Shown here: positions 1-12,203 of the stretch, in pieces
Position numbering within the stretch: the first letter of the stretch is position 1
Layout: each line of letters begins with the position of its first letter
Source: Moniliophthora roreri
Taxonomy: Eukaryota; Basidiomycota; Agaricomycetes; Agaricales; Marasmiaceae
Assembly: GCA_001466705.2 (NCBI GenBank)
Contig: LATX02000227.1
Span: 62,001 to 126,000 of the forward strand
Direction of reading: 5' to 3'
DNA length: 64,000 nt
Notes under the pieces: generated by a model
The model's database searches: none
Seen by the model: only the letters and a program-made list of their open reading frames with translations
Told to the model about the DNA's origin: nothing
Made by a program: the position numbers and the translations under genes

Positions 1-1420
1 AAGGAACAACAGTGCTTCTCATGAAGAGGAGGAGGCAAAGGTTTTGTAAAAATATCTGCCACTATTTCTGCAGTAGGTATCCACTTGGTTGAGATTGAGT
101 TAGTAGCAGTATGATCCTGAATAAAGTGATATTTAATGTCAATATGCTTGAAATTCCCCAATGTAGATGGTGAGATCAACATGAGTACTGAACCCTGATT
201 ATTAGATAAAATGACAAAAGGTGAAGGAAGGGGTAAGTCCACCAGACTTGTGAACATCTTGATCCAGAGTGCTTCTTACACGCAGTGGGTAAGAGCCATA
301 TATTCCACCTCAGTAGATGAAAGTGCAACTGCCTTCTGCTTAGATGCTGACCATGCAACCAAGCCACTGTATAAAAAGAAGGCAAAACCTGAAATACTAC
401 AGTAGTCAACAGCATCAGAAGCCCAGTCAGCATCAGTGAATGCAACATCATCTACTGGGTACTTCAAGAACCCAACCATATCTATTAAGCAATCACCCCT
501 ATACTCCAAAGCAAGATCAACAGTACCAGCCAAGTACCAAAGAACACCTTTTGCAGCCAACAGATGTGCCTTTGTGAGCTTTGAGTTGAACTGACTCAGA
601 GCCATCACTACATATGGGATATCAGAGCACATGCTAATGGCAATATACAAGAGTGACCCAATGATCTTCATGTACAGGGTACACAATTGATCTAGATCAG
701 CCAGAGCATCAGAAACAGATGTGGACAGAAGCACACAACTCAGAAGGACACACACAAAGAGGCACTATTGACTTTGTAGCATCTTTAATGTTGTATATGT
801 CAAGCAAATCAACAATATATGGTTTCTGAGAGAGCAGCACTTGATGTCATGACTGATCCTGAGTGATAGTAATTCCAAGGTAGAGTTTTGCAGAGCCAAG
901 ATTATTGATGACAAATTTCTTATTGATTTCCTACAACAGCTAGTTGTAGAGTGGCTCTGAATTGGTGCCAACCAGATCATCATCAACATGAATACCCATG
1001 ATCATCTGAAGAGGCTTTCTGGAGAATGGCATTGGAATTGATGCATCAGGTGGTGAGGCCCAAACAGCAATGAAGATGGCATTGTCAACTGTGCAGTGAC
1101 AGAAACTCAAGCAGCAGAGGAATGCTCAAAGAGTTTTGTACCACTCAGCTGGTGCTTGCTTGAGGCCATATAAGGCACAAAGAAGTAGATAGACCAATGT
1201 AGGCTTTGAAAGAGGATAGCTAGGAATCTGTTTTGCATAGACAACTTCAGATAGTGGAGAGTTTAGAAATGCTGTCTTAAAGTTATAAACAAAGAGCTTC
1301 CAATCATGCTGGACAGTGAACACTATAAAGAAATGCTTTGAGCTGCCAGAGTCTAAAATACTCTGGAATTCATGAACAAAAGCAGCCAATACAAAGGGAG
1401 ATTCCAGAAGTGGCACTGTC
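1..1420 (-). pseudogene. Ty1/copia retrotransposon pol remnant (RT and RNase H)
   Basis: Reading the minus strand from 1416 down gives reverse-transcriptase sequence (FKTAFLNSPL, then CALYGLKQAPAEWYK). After it come a frame-shifted stretch at about 765-989, a copia RNase H segment (FTDADWASD, ALSSTEVEYMAL) at 276-755, and the typical copia C-terminus (ADIFTKPLPPLHEKH) at 1-60 in another frame. The domain order RT then RNase H is that of Ty1/copia. Gag, protease and integrase are missing: RT-like sequence begins within about 100 bases of the LTR-like block at 1436, so an internal deletion is inferred. Several frameshifts and stops separate the pieces, so this copy is dead. The block is very CpG-poor. 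The element may continue to the left of the window. Confidence 0.85.
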
Positions 1421-1435
1421 AGCCATCCTAGTAAT

Positions 1436-3174
1436 ATGGCAAACCTAGAAAAGACCCAATTTTATTCATTTTACATTACTTTTGAATCGGAACACTTTAA
1501 TATGACACAAGATAATGGGTAATAAGAACTAGAGTGAGCCCAGTCTGCAAGTCATTGCCTTAAAGAAGCTATAGTGCATTGGAAAGTATAAAGAGCTATA
1601 TAACATGCTATACAGAGGTGTCTAAGCTGTAATTTCTGACTTATCTATGTATCAGATCCAAAGCAGATCACTCCCAAAACCTATAGAGAACCTAAATAGA
1701 GCACAATGAACACATTAGCTAGTTATCCAAGCTTTCAAAGTGCTATCAATAGGATTTTATTTTTATTTTAACTTTCTATGACATCTGCAAAGTGCAACAT
1801 GCAGTCAGATAGTACAGAGGTACTTAAAAGAGACATCAAAACAGAAAGATGACTTAGAACAGAAACAATCAAAGAATGATTATCCTCTGAAGTCAATATA
1901 CAGATCAAAGTCAAAGCAGACAATCTCTTACTAAAGAGCTCAAAGGCAGCAAAACTATATGAAATAATATAAATAAGTACAAAGCAACCTCAGAAGCTAG
2001 AAGACTACTTCTGTAGGACTGAAGTGACTTAATAGACAGACACAGTGAGACATATGAAGAATATCTAATGCATGAGAAGTTCTAACTAAGACCAAGAAGT
2101 GCATTGGCAAAGGAGATAGGAACAGTAACAGTATGTTCTGACCTCAGAAACTTTGGCATCTAGACCTCTGCCAATGTGTGGATGCTAGAAAGAGAAATGC
2201 TGTATGGAAACAGGATGGATACACCCATCTGCTTGTAGATACCTGAATTAGAAAAGAGAAAATACAAATTATAGAGTCCAGACCATCTGGAGAAGCAGAT
2301 ACCTGTGTGGATACAGTCAGATACCCTAGTTGCCAGACTTCATGACATCTGAATATTCCCTCTTTTAGTATCTCTGTCACTCATTTATTATTTCCTGAAT
2401 TATTGGACATTATTTCTAATTTTCTGTAGATATATTCTGTGGACCATATATAAGGACAGCTAGATATGTGTATATACTCAAGTAACTCTGCCCCCTCTGA
2501 TTGTGAATACATGACATGATTGTTTTGTGTATAATTGCATGTGCCATTCCAGTTTTGCTTCCTTACTTCAGGCTCTAGAGATTGGTTCTGAGTGAGTCCA
2601 GAGAGATAGAAATCTGATAATGAACTTGCATCATAAGAGACAAAGAGTAACATCTTTAGTGCATTTGGCACTTTTCTAAGAGACACTTTACACCAAGAAG
2701 GAGCCTTGGGCACTTGGAGTGTGGCCTGTATTGGGTATCAGGTTGTGACACACTTAGAGTCTTAGCAAGAGGTGTGCCTGTGCTGAGCTCTTTGTAGAAA
2801 CTGGTCTAGAACCTTTTCCAGTATGCTGTGTACTGTAGTTGTCTTAAAGTCTTGAACTCCATAGAGTCAGACTATATCAGCTATTGAGTCTTTGTATGGG
2901 ACTGGAGCTCTTGTGTTTGTGCTTTGTGCACTATGTTCTTTGTGTTTTGTGTGTGTTGTGAAATAAACCCATTTTAAAACCCATATATACTCCTTTGGAG
3001 ATGAACACTATGAAGTAGAACACTTCAATAAGAGAGAATCAACCTAGCTAAGAGTTTTTTTAGCATTCTAAGTGTGGCAACTCTGATCATCTCGATCCAC
3101 ACTTACACAACTTGAGATAGAACTTTTGGAGGTTATCTTTTGGGTAGTTTTCCATTAGTCTTATCTTAGACAAA
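1436..3174 (-). repeat. Long LTR-like block of the copia element, copy 1
   Basis: This 1.7-kb block is repeated in inverted orientation at 56889-58640. Shared landmarks are the start TGTCTRAGATAAGACTA, a TATA-like GTATATATGG close to it (about 2981-2999 here, 57076-57086 there), and the end GGGTCTTTTCTAGGTT followed by CA-TATTACT. It begins with TG, ends near CA and lies directly upstream of copia pol sequence in the same orientation, so I read it as the 5' LTR. An alternative is a separate non-coding element beside the copia remnant. ORFs inside it are non-coding similarity between the two copies. Confidence 0.6.
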
Positions 3175-5180
3175 TTACTGGTGGAATTACTAGTGGTTCT
3201 ATAGAGTAACTACTGAAAGTCTCTTCATTGGCAGAACTATCAACAGTTACATTGTGGTTTATATTTGTATTATCAACATGATCCAAGTGATCTGGTTCCT
3301 CAAGCTCAATTTCTAGTTTGAGTGAGGTGGCAAGATGAGCTTGAGAACATAGGTTCTGAGCTAGTGACAATAAATGGTTGGCAGAAGTGGATGAAGATAG
3401 GCAGTCTGAAGATCACTGGTGGGTGGTATTAGATGCAGTTTTGCCAGAGCTTGGAGTGGTGGTAGAATCACCTCCATGCATGAACAAGGTATGATTGCAA
3501 TATGAGGAGTGGTTGGATGATGAAGAGGGGTATCTAGGCATTTTGCTCTGAATCTGCCAGTTGGTGTTGATGTGAACAACCTTTTCCACAAAGTAGTCTC
3601 ATGATTCACAGTTAATNAGTCATAACCCCCCAAAACCAGTCATAACCTAGTTATAACCTAGTTATAACTGAGTTATGACCTTCTGCAGTTTTGTGCAATG
3701 ATTAATAATGGCTTCAGTAGCAGAAAATAAACTACAATCAAAAGTAGAAGACAAAGAATTATGAGTACTATGTGGCAGTGGATATGGAGGTGGCTGTGCC
3801 TGTGATGGTCATGGAGGTAGAGATTGAAAACCCAAGAGTAGAAGTGGTGGTGGTTGATTCTACAATATATACATATCCAGACTTGCACTTCCAGAAGGCT
3901 GAGGATCAGACAGTGGCACATTATGGGGATTCACACCCCTATGCTGAACCACAGTACTAGCAACAACCTCCTCCCCAGCCAAGAACAAAGAATCACTGTC
4001 ATCCTTGTCATAGAGGCTTAGGATATCACCAGTAGCAGACTGACCATCCTCTTCATCAGTTACTTCCTCAACCATTGCTGGGAAACTCTGGAAATGTTCT
4101 CTATTCAGAACCAGGAGCCCATTAGGCTGAGGTGTCACAGCATGTGGAGCAGACAAGGGAAAAATACATAGTTGAGAAGCAGAATAAGACTGGTTCCAAG
4201 CAAATTGATAAGGAAAAGATAATCTAGAAAGAGAATTATGCTGAAGAAATAAATGATTTATTTGAGAAACATTAAGGTCATTATTAAAGTGGACACTCTG
4301 ACATAACAAGGGCCAAGCAAGAGGTCTAGGCACTCCACACCCTTGAAGCAGGGATACCTGAGGTAACATATAAGAAGAAGTATGTGAAGGCAAGGAAAAA
4401 GGTATTTCTGCAGGGGAAGGTGGAGGAGCATTTGGTCAAGAGATCAAGGAAGACATTGGGTAATGACAAGCCAGATTCAAGGCCATCTGGATGCATTCAG
4501 AGAGGGAAAGTGTGGCATGATGACAATGAGGGGTTAAAAGGTTGAGATCTTAAAAATTGTGATAAGGTGAATAATGAAAAAGATTCTATAGGATAAAAAA
4601 TGGAATGATTCAAGGCTGATTGCAATTGAGCTGGGAGATAATTTGAGATGACATGAGCTGGAGCATCAAAGAGGTCCAAATGAAATGTGTAGGTGTTGAG
4701 TTAAGGAAATATGCCCATAACCTGTTATAACAGGAACACCTAGATGAATACACCATAAGCTAAAGCTCCTCAGACAGAACCAGAAAATGGTAAACAGCTA
4801 AATATATACCTAGATGAATACACTGTGAGCTAAAGCTAGTGTGGTAATCAGTGTAGGTATATAGATGATAAATAAAAGATATCATACCTCCTCAGACAGG
4901 ACCAGATAATGGTAAACAGCTGAGGAGAAAAAAGAACAGCAGCAAAGGTAAAAGAAAACATGCACATGCTACAGGGAAGTCCAAACCCTAACCTACTATC
5001 CCAACAAAGTGACAGTGTGCAACAATAGCAGGGAGAAGCTGGTAACAAGAAAAAAAAAGGAAAACATTACTATAAAACCTAGAACTCATCAGGCTCCCTT
5101 TCAACACTTTGTTCTTCTCCAACTCTAACCTGCAATACTGGAAGCCAACCAACAGAAGATTGAATCATGGTACCTGTAGG
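3175..5180. other. CpG-poor region without a recognised gene
   Basis: The stretch holds only uncertain minus-strand ORFs. The longest is 3860-4393 (177 codons, with an acidic segment EEVTDEEDGQ), which matches nothing I recognise. A MITE fragment lies at 3618-3700, next to a single N at 3617. Base composition (few CpG, many TG and CA) matches the neighbouring transposon debris. I see no intact gene. Confidence 0.5.
3618..3700. mobile_element. Partial MITE, same family as 29190-29374
   Basis: The sequence runs through repeated CATAACC and TTATAAC units into GAGTTATGACCTTCTGCAG and ends TTTTGTGCAATG. It is nearly identical to the right half of the complete element at 29190-29374. The left half is absent and an N sits at the break, so this is either a truncated copy or an unresolved assembly joint. 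Confidence 0.7.
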
Positions 5181-5189
5181 TGCACAGTA

Positions 5190-5868
5190 GTACTACCATT
5201 CATAATCTGCATTCACTGGAGGCATACTGCACTCAAAACAGCATGCCCAACAAGTGTAACCACTACTGCCATCTTTATAGTGCTTTTCAACACAGAAGAC
5301 CCCACCATCAATGCTACTGCAAGTTGTGCTACCAGAGTCAGGTGATGGAGGATGAGAAGTAGTGGCTGATGCATCACAACAGGCATGCTTCCTTGCATCA
5401 TCACTATCCCCAACCACTTTGGTGCAGCCCAATTCAGCTAAATAACATTGCCAAGCATAAATCTAGCATCAGTCAGAGCCTTGTCTGGCACATCAGGAAG
5501 AATATCAGGTCTGATGCCTTTTGACTGTAGAACATTGCTAGTGAATATGGGGCACAAGACTCTGAGGTTCTTGGCATACTTTAGGAAACATGGAAGCTTT
5601 GTGGGTGTGTTGAAGATAGGAGAGTGTAGTGGTTCATAGATAGGTATAGTGGCAGTCATTGGAGAAAGAGGTGAGAAGGATGGTGTTCAGCTGAAGGCAG
5701 TGGCAATCTGGGATACAGCATGTAATGCCTCAGCAGAGGCATTGTATGAAGACTAGTGGGCACATTGCAATGATGGCTGGTATGTAGCAGCTTTCTTGTT
5801 TGGATCAAATGCAGCAGTGTTTGGTGGATACTCAACTGTTGTTTGGCTTTCATACTAGCAATCAACAA
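5190..5868 (-). pseudogene. Decayed Agaricomycete SAM-like-domain protein
   Basis: On the minus strand one frame reads LPCFLKYAKNLRV, then KGIRPDILPDVPDKALTD, then FMLGNVI before a stop. This resembles a repeated Agaricomycete protein type with a C-terminal SAM-like motif (F-L-x-Y-A-x-x-x-L-G-V, then K-G-I-G-P-D-I-L, then G-D-x-I-R-L-K). A frame change near 5430 continues APKWLGI-like sequence, and the upstream part is split over frames. The region is CpG-poor and carries several stops. I see no other domain. The family match is from memory and moderate. Confidence 0.4.
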
Positions 5869-5869
5869 G

Positions 5870-7130
5870 TGAGTACTTGCTCAGCAGGAGAAACAGGAAT
5901 GGAGACATACAATGGCCCTACACCACTCACTAACAGATAGAAATTACTCAGAGCATGATTGAGTCCCTACTGAAGATGGATTTGTTGGAGCAGATGATTG
6001 TGAGCTGGCTGCATCCTCCTAGTTGAGAGAGGGGTTCAAATACCAGTGGAGGAGGAGGTAGGAGTCTGAAATGAACCAGAGATTATTGTTAGGGCAAGGA
6101 TATGCTTGTAGTACTGAAGTCATTCAAGTATTACACCTTAGCCAAAGTGAAATAGTTATCAGCCTGAATTGATGAATCATATGCACAAGACCCTCAAACG
6201 ATGTGGCAGCACTGAGCATGTTGGGAGCCTAATGAGGTTTCTTCTGGCATGATGCCCAAAAGTATGAGTTCAGTCTTTGAAAGATCCAAGACCTGATCTG
6301 AGGCCTTACTCTCCAGATGTATAATTTTGCACTGAAGGAAGAGCCTGTCTGGTATGGTGCATGAATAAGATGGAAGAAGAGAAGTCAGTGAAATGGTTCC
6401 AGTGAGGCTGGAAGCCAACTGCTGAGACAAAGGCAGTTGAGGAAATGGAAGAAGCGTTAGAAGTATGCAGCCACAACTATAAAAGATTCAGTAAAAAAAT
6501 ATAATAACATAAATGCTGCAGTTGAAGAGAACAGCTGCAGGGCCACAAATTGCTGTCAGAGTGGCAGTTGAACCAGAGGAATTGCGGAGTCCATGGGTTC
6601 ACTGTGTGGTCATCTTACAAAAATGGCTTTTTACCGGAGTTGCTCACCCTTTCTTTTTCGTCACTATAAATATCTCACTGTCTGCGATCCCTTTTCAACA
6701 GCTTCTTCGCTGTTGTCCACAGCGAGCTCGTTGCCTAAATAGTTAGTCCACTGCCATTGTCTTCTACTCCCTCTTCCCCGTCAACATCCTCGGCAATGAG
6801 CTCGCCTAGAGCTCGTCCAAGGGTCACTCTCTTACCAGTACCCCATCGTCAAGCTCGCCGTTGAGCCAGATCACTACTTCATCATCCTCGGAACATACCT
6901 TTCAATCCAGCGCCAGGTCTCAAATTTCGGTCACCGCAAGCGGCTGCGACCCACCCAGCTGACAATTGATGTAACCCCTCGACCACTTTATCAAGACGTT
7001 CAGAAAACTTGCATCCTTCCTTTTTCCAGTCAAGCTCTATTCTTTGTCTATTCTTATTGAACGTTTGGTACTAAATCACATACATCTACGCACGACAAAT
7101 ACGTAAGGTGCGATATACATATATATACTC
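5870..7130. other. Intergenic; boundary between CpG-poor and CpG-normal DNA near 6.6 kb
   Basis: No supported gene. The first half looks like the transposon debris to its left. From about 6.6 kb CpG becomes common and pyrimidine-rich promoter-like sequence appears. This is the 3' flank of the next gene, which ends at 7134 on the minus strand. Confidence 0.5.
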
Positions 7131-7133
7131 CAT

Positions 7134-10036
7134 TCACTGTTCAGCAGTTCCTGCCAATAACAGGTTATGTGCTTTCTTTATCTGCTGCAGAAAAAAAAAA
7201 AAATCAACTTCAACACACGTACTATACATATCAAAGCTCGACAAACTCACCTCCTCAGCAGGCCCAGGTTGTAGACTGAGATCCGGAAAGTTGAACGACC
7301 GCTGGAAGACAAACGTCACTCGACACGTCCATTGCGCGGCTCTAGACGTATCAAGTCCAATGCTGACATGATCCGAAAGAATACAGTTGTTCTCTCCTTG
7401 AACCTTGATCTCCGGTTCATCTTCAACATACTTCCCGTCCCATTCGCACGATAATGACCAGCCAAGCACATAGACGGGGTCTCCCACTAGCTGGTACGAA
7501 AACCTCTCCTTCTCCTTCTCCCGTTTGTCTCCTGGTACCGGAACCGCAAACACACCAGCCGGTCGTGTCTTGGCTGACCCAGGGAGCGACTTTAGCGACA
7601 GCGCACTAAGAGGTACAGTGTTGAACTCCATAAACTGCTTCCCACCGCTGCCACCCAACTTGATAAGCAGAATCTGTCCCTTTGATACAGAGGTCATCGG
7701 AGACGTCCACTCGGCCTCGTAAGCCTTGTATCTCGGTCCAAACGACACACACTGGAACCCACACACATTCTCCTGCATCCTGCCTCCCGTCTTCCCGCAC
7801 ACCCATCTGAACAACTTGCTCGTACCGGTTGGCGGGAGGTACTTGATATTGGTATCCATGTTCTTCACCCCTCGTATGAATTCGTACCGAGCATTCAGTA
7901 GCGATGAGCGCTCGTTGAGATCTTGTAGGTCTTTATAGACCGACTCGCACTCGCTAACCCGCTTCTTGTCAGCTGGCGAAAGATATATGAGTTTCCGTCG
8001 ACTGTGCTCGAAGGCCTTGAGAGCTTTATCAATCTTGTTGCGATCGCTGACAAACATGCGGAGAGCGGGGTGAAGGAGGAAAGCTTGGAGTTGGGCGTAG
8101 TATAGACGCATCCGCTGGGCTTTCGTGAATAGATTGTAGTTGAGGCCTTCCAATCGACGAGGTAGAATCGAGTTGTCGAGGGTGCTTCAGATGGTAATGA
8201 GGATATGCAGAACGTAAAAGATGACGGGGTGCATACCTGTAATGGTGCAGATAGGCAGTGAGCGGTGTTCCTTGAGCATTCTTGGTGACCTGCGCCAGCG
8301 ATCTGAGGGTTGCAGCAACGGACTGGATGTTGCCATCCGAGATGGAGGACATGGCTGCCGAACAACCTTTTGTATCGATAACCACATGTAACATGGTGCA
8401 TTTGTTGGAGTGGTCCTTCGCGTCGGTGCTTTTGACCCCAGCTCTAAGAATGTTTTCCACGTGAGCTTTAGCTTCGGCTTCGAACGAGCTACTATCAACC
8501 TGCTGGTTCATCCTGAACGGACCGATCAGCAACCTGCAAAGGACAAGAGCCCAAGACGTGAGACTCACCGGCAGACGATGATTGCTCTACAACTATAGCC
8601 GTACTGACAACCCGCGATATAATAGTCCCCATATTGCTCCCTGAAATCCTTCGCCGATAGGCGCTTGAGCTCTGGCTTCAAGGCAATATCCCTTGGAAGG
8701 AACTCGACTTCAAACTCTCCGACCGTCTTGTACTGGACCAAAAGCGTCTTCGCAGATGTTGAGGTGGATAGCATGGAGGATAGCTTTGCTCTCATCTCCA
8801 CTGGGAGTTGAAAGGAAGCAGCATTGACGGTACCGACTCCAGCCTCGAGCTCGATGCCATCTGCAAGTTGCTTCAAATCGTCCCAATGGAGAACGTTGAT
8901 CGTCGTATTGGTGCTCTTGATTCTGCGACGAGAGTCACGCATTCTGAATGGGGCAAGAGCGCAGCGGGTTGTAGGATCTCCTGTGAGTGCGTCTATCCCG
9001 TAACCGAGTCTGAAGGTTTCGCCCCACGGAAGCTTCACTTCCTGGTTGAGGTCCGTGTAGGGTGTCGATTTGGGCTCTTTAGCGACCTATGGAACAACGA
9101 AGGGACGTATGAGGACCTTGTAGCAAAACCATGGGTAGCATGAAGCACACCTCCTTATTGGATTTGGCTTGCTGCACCGCCGTTGGTACCTCCATGCTTC
9201 GGGGCCTAGTCTGCCTCTTTTCAGCAGATATCGGCGGTTTCAGCGAGTCTGGATTCGATACACGCGGCTTTCGTGGAACATTGGGTGCGAGGTGCTGACT
9301 CTTTGAATCAGGTAATGAAGTTTTCCGGGTACGAGCTGGTTCTTTGGCAGGTTCCCTATCCGTAGGAGTCTTCTTTGTTGTCGCGTCCTTTCCCGCCATC
9401 AATTTCGGCAGAACACAAAACCACGACCGGCGTACCTTCGTTTGCTCCGATGACTGCATCTTTGGTGGATTGGGATCTGACGGCGCTCTCCGATGCCCCT
9501 CCTTTGGCGGTGAGAGGTCCTAGTTCAACGCATCAGTACCCGCAAATCCACTCGTTCACGATTGGTAAAACGCACCTCTGCCTTCTTGGCCTGCTGCCTT
9601 CCCGCAGGTAACTCTAAACTTCTTGTCCTGGCTCTTCTCTCCTCAGCCGACACTGGTGGTTTCAACAAGCCTGGTGCAGGCCCCTGTGGCTTACGGGATT
9701 CGTCGTGGGTGATTCTTTCGCTTCTATTAGATGGAGTAGGGGATTTCCGGCCAAGATTTCCCGTAGGATCTTCCTTTCTGGGCTCCTTGATCGTAGGCGT
9801 CTTGCTCAACATGCCCTTTCCTAGCTTGAGTATGGTCCAATTCAGCCTCTTTACTGCACGAGAAATTTCGGATAACTCACCTTGTTCCTCTCCTCAGATG
9901 ATCCTCCGGTGTTACCAGGATCTGAAGGCGACTTCCGGTGACCTTTCTTGGGAGGTGAAAGTTCCTGATTCGACTTTGCATCCGCCTTGCTGGCAGGTTT
10001 GGTATCTTTCTTCGGGGCGCTTAATCCGTTATTCAT
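7134..10036 (-). CDS. MACPF-like protein with a duplicated Lys/Pro-rich N-terminal region
   Basis: Eight-exon model: 10036-9881, 9824-9576, 9519-9436, 9387-9151, 9086-8569, 8533-8237, 8184-7251, 7184-7134. The exons sum to 2,526 nt (841 residues) and all phases agree. Residues 1 to about 242 are low-complexity, rich in Lys, Pro and Ser. Exons 3 and 4 repeat exons 1 and 2 (see findings). The conserved part begins at KLPWGETFRLGYG and contains FREQYGDYYIAGCQ, which resembles the MACPF signature Y-G-(T/S)-H-Y followed by a glycine-rich turn. It continues with TPLTAYLHHYSTLD, created exactly by splicing. No signal peptide is visible. The MACPF assignment rests on that signature only; activity and target are unknown. 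It could instead be an uncharacterised Agaricomycete family. The start at 10036 is the first ATG in the open frame. Confidence 0.7.
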
Positions 10037-10704
10037 CGTCGTCGTGGTGAGAGATATGGCTGTTGAGGGTTTAGCGCCCAAGTGACACTCAGCCTGGAAG
10101 ACATTGCGCTGGGTAACCCAGAAAGCAACAGTGACCGATCAAGTGACAGTGGTGTAGATGCTATAAACTTAGGCAGTGCAAGGAGATGAGATAAGGCTGA
10201 GTCAGCCGGGGATTGCCTGATGTCACCAAATTTGGCAGGTGTAACACAGCCACCCCAGTCCACCTCAACCTTGATCCATCGAGTCGTTTCTCGTTCTGCA
10301 AAGTGAGCATTCGTCTTCAAGTCTTCTGATAACGGGGAGTCAAATATTTTTTAGAAAACAAAAGATGAACCAGGCCAAATTACCACGTTGGAGAGGGCCG
10401 GGCGGTCTGGCTAACGCAATGCCAAAGACACGGTGCTGGTTGCTGATGAGTCTACGCTACACAGCGAAAGGCTATCGGAACTACGGTCATGTGACTACTA
10501 TAATACCGTCCGGTGCCCCCGGATCCCCTACCACAACGTGCTCGAACGACAACTTTGGAGTCTGACTCGAACAATTGACAAGACTCGAGAACAAGAACAA
10601 TGGCGCCGGACTCGTGCCATGCAAGACTCGGAGCCCTATAATAGCTTTTAAAAGCGCCCAAACTACCTATCCTCTCCTCTTCATCTCGATACTCTCACGC
10701 CAAA
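10037..10704. promoter_or_regulatory. Intergenic region shared by two divergent genes
   Basis: This separates the MACPF-like gene (minus) from the STE3 receptor (plus), so it must hold both promoters. Within it, about 10383-10510 resembles 62668-62800 (both contain GGAGAGGGCCGG and a similar run of bases after it), so a dispersed repeat lies upstream of the receptor. No clear TATA box was recognised. Confidence 0.4.
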
Positions 10705-12203
10705 ATGGCAGACCCAATGTACCCGCTCTTCCCAATCCTTGTATTCATCACATTCATCATTACTCTCATCCCTCTTCCCTGGCACCTTCAGCAATGGAAT
10801 GCTGGCACGTGTCTTTTCATGCTGTGGACATCGAGCGTCTGTCTTGTCCTCTTTACCAATTCCGTGGTTTGGTCGGGTAATACGGCGAATGTAGCGCCCG
10901 TTTGGTGCGACATCTGTAAGTTACCCTAGTTCCCTTCTCATAAAATTCGTAAAATTAACCATTAATTATTTGAAAGCCTCCCAAATTATCATCGCTTCTA
11001 ATGCTGGTCTTGCCGCTTCGACAGTCTGCATAAGTCGCAGATTGTACTGCATCACAGCTTTGAGAGGAGCATATGCCACAAAAGCGGAGGTGAGCCAAAA
11101 CTAAATTCGCTCAAAGGAGAATTATTTATTCATGTAACAATACAGAGACGACGTGCACTGGGAGAGGATCTTAGTATTTCTATCGGGATACCGCTCGCTG
11201 TTTGCGTCTCCCGTAAGTGTTGTCGCTTGTGCTTGATTCCACAATCTCATTATGACTTACAGATCTCATCGTCCAACCATACCGCTTTCAAATTATCGAG
11301 GATGTCGGATGCTACCCTTCGACATACGACTCTCTACTCGCATACCTGCTCTACTACATATGGTCCATTGCAATGGGCTTTGTAGCCCTGTTTTATGGCT
11401 GTGCGTATGCTCTATTTGGTATACCTTCCTAAATCCTCAGCTCACTATACCTTTCAATAGGTCTGGCTCTCCGACAATTTCATCTGCGCCGTGCCGAGAT
11501 TTCCAAACTCAAGCCAATGAAATCCATCAATAACGATACCAGTTCTACTACCGAATTCCTTACTGTCAGCCGATACATCCGACTATTCATTCTCGCTCTC
11601 ATCCACGTTCTCTGCACGATTCCCGTTGGAATATATTACATATACGTCAGCGCTACGCAAATGGCTATTGCGATTGCGCAAGGGGAACCAAGACGTGACT
11701 GGACAAAGATCCAATACATCCCAAGTTCAGTTTGGCGCTCGGACGCAACAATGTACTCCTGTATCGAAATCAATCGTTGGATGCCAGTATTCTGTGGCGT
11801 AGTATTTTTTGGGATATTTGGATTCGCCTCTGAAGCTAGGGGGAGATACAAGTTGTGGTGGAGATGTATCGTCAACAGGATCCATGGACGAGGTGGAGGC
11901 GAGGTTTTCGCTCACAAGCTACGTTCAAGCTGGCGATGGACCCCGAAATCTAATCGCGATTCACAGTTGAGCGGCAGCGAGTAAGTGATCTATGATAGTG
12001 ATTTGCCTTGCGGCTGATCTAATACTTCCTATAGAGCCGACAAGAGTTCAAAACACCTTCTCTCACATCAACATCAAAACTCGTATTCTTCTACGTTTAA
12101 ACCGGGAGTCCCTATGACCCCTGACCCAATCATGCCGCACTCCTCTTTCTTGGAGTACGACGATGTGGAACTTCGACCAGTCTCGAGCTCAGACTCGGAC
12201 TAG
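10705..12203 (+). CDS. STE3-type pheromone receptor (GPCR)
   Basis: Six-exon model: 10705-10915, 10977-11089, 11146-11212, 11263-11400, 11461-11980, 12035-12203. The exons sum to 1,218 nt (405 residues). Family signatures of basidiomycete STE3 receptors are plain: LIPLPWHLQQWNAGTC after the first membrane segment, APVWCDIS, then QPYRF-x-I-I-E-D-V-G-C-Y-P, and FGIFGFASEARGRYK near the seventh segment. These receptors bind farnesylated peptide pheromones at the plasma membrane and signal through a G protein during mating. The cytoplasmic tail ends at TAG 12201-12203, but the same frame stays open to TGA 12372-12374 (56 more codons; see findings). I recognised no pheromone precursor gene nearby, so mating-type versus non-mating STE3-like role is undecided. 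Confidence 0.92.

Noticed and set aside
7134..10036. Plus-strand ORFs overlapping the MACPF-like gene (e.g. 9562-10050)
   Set aside because: They are shadows of exons with consistent splicing and family motifs on the minus strand.
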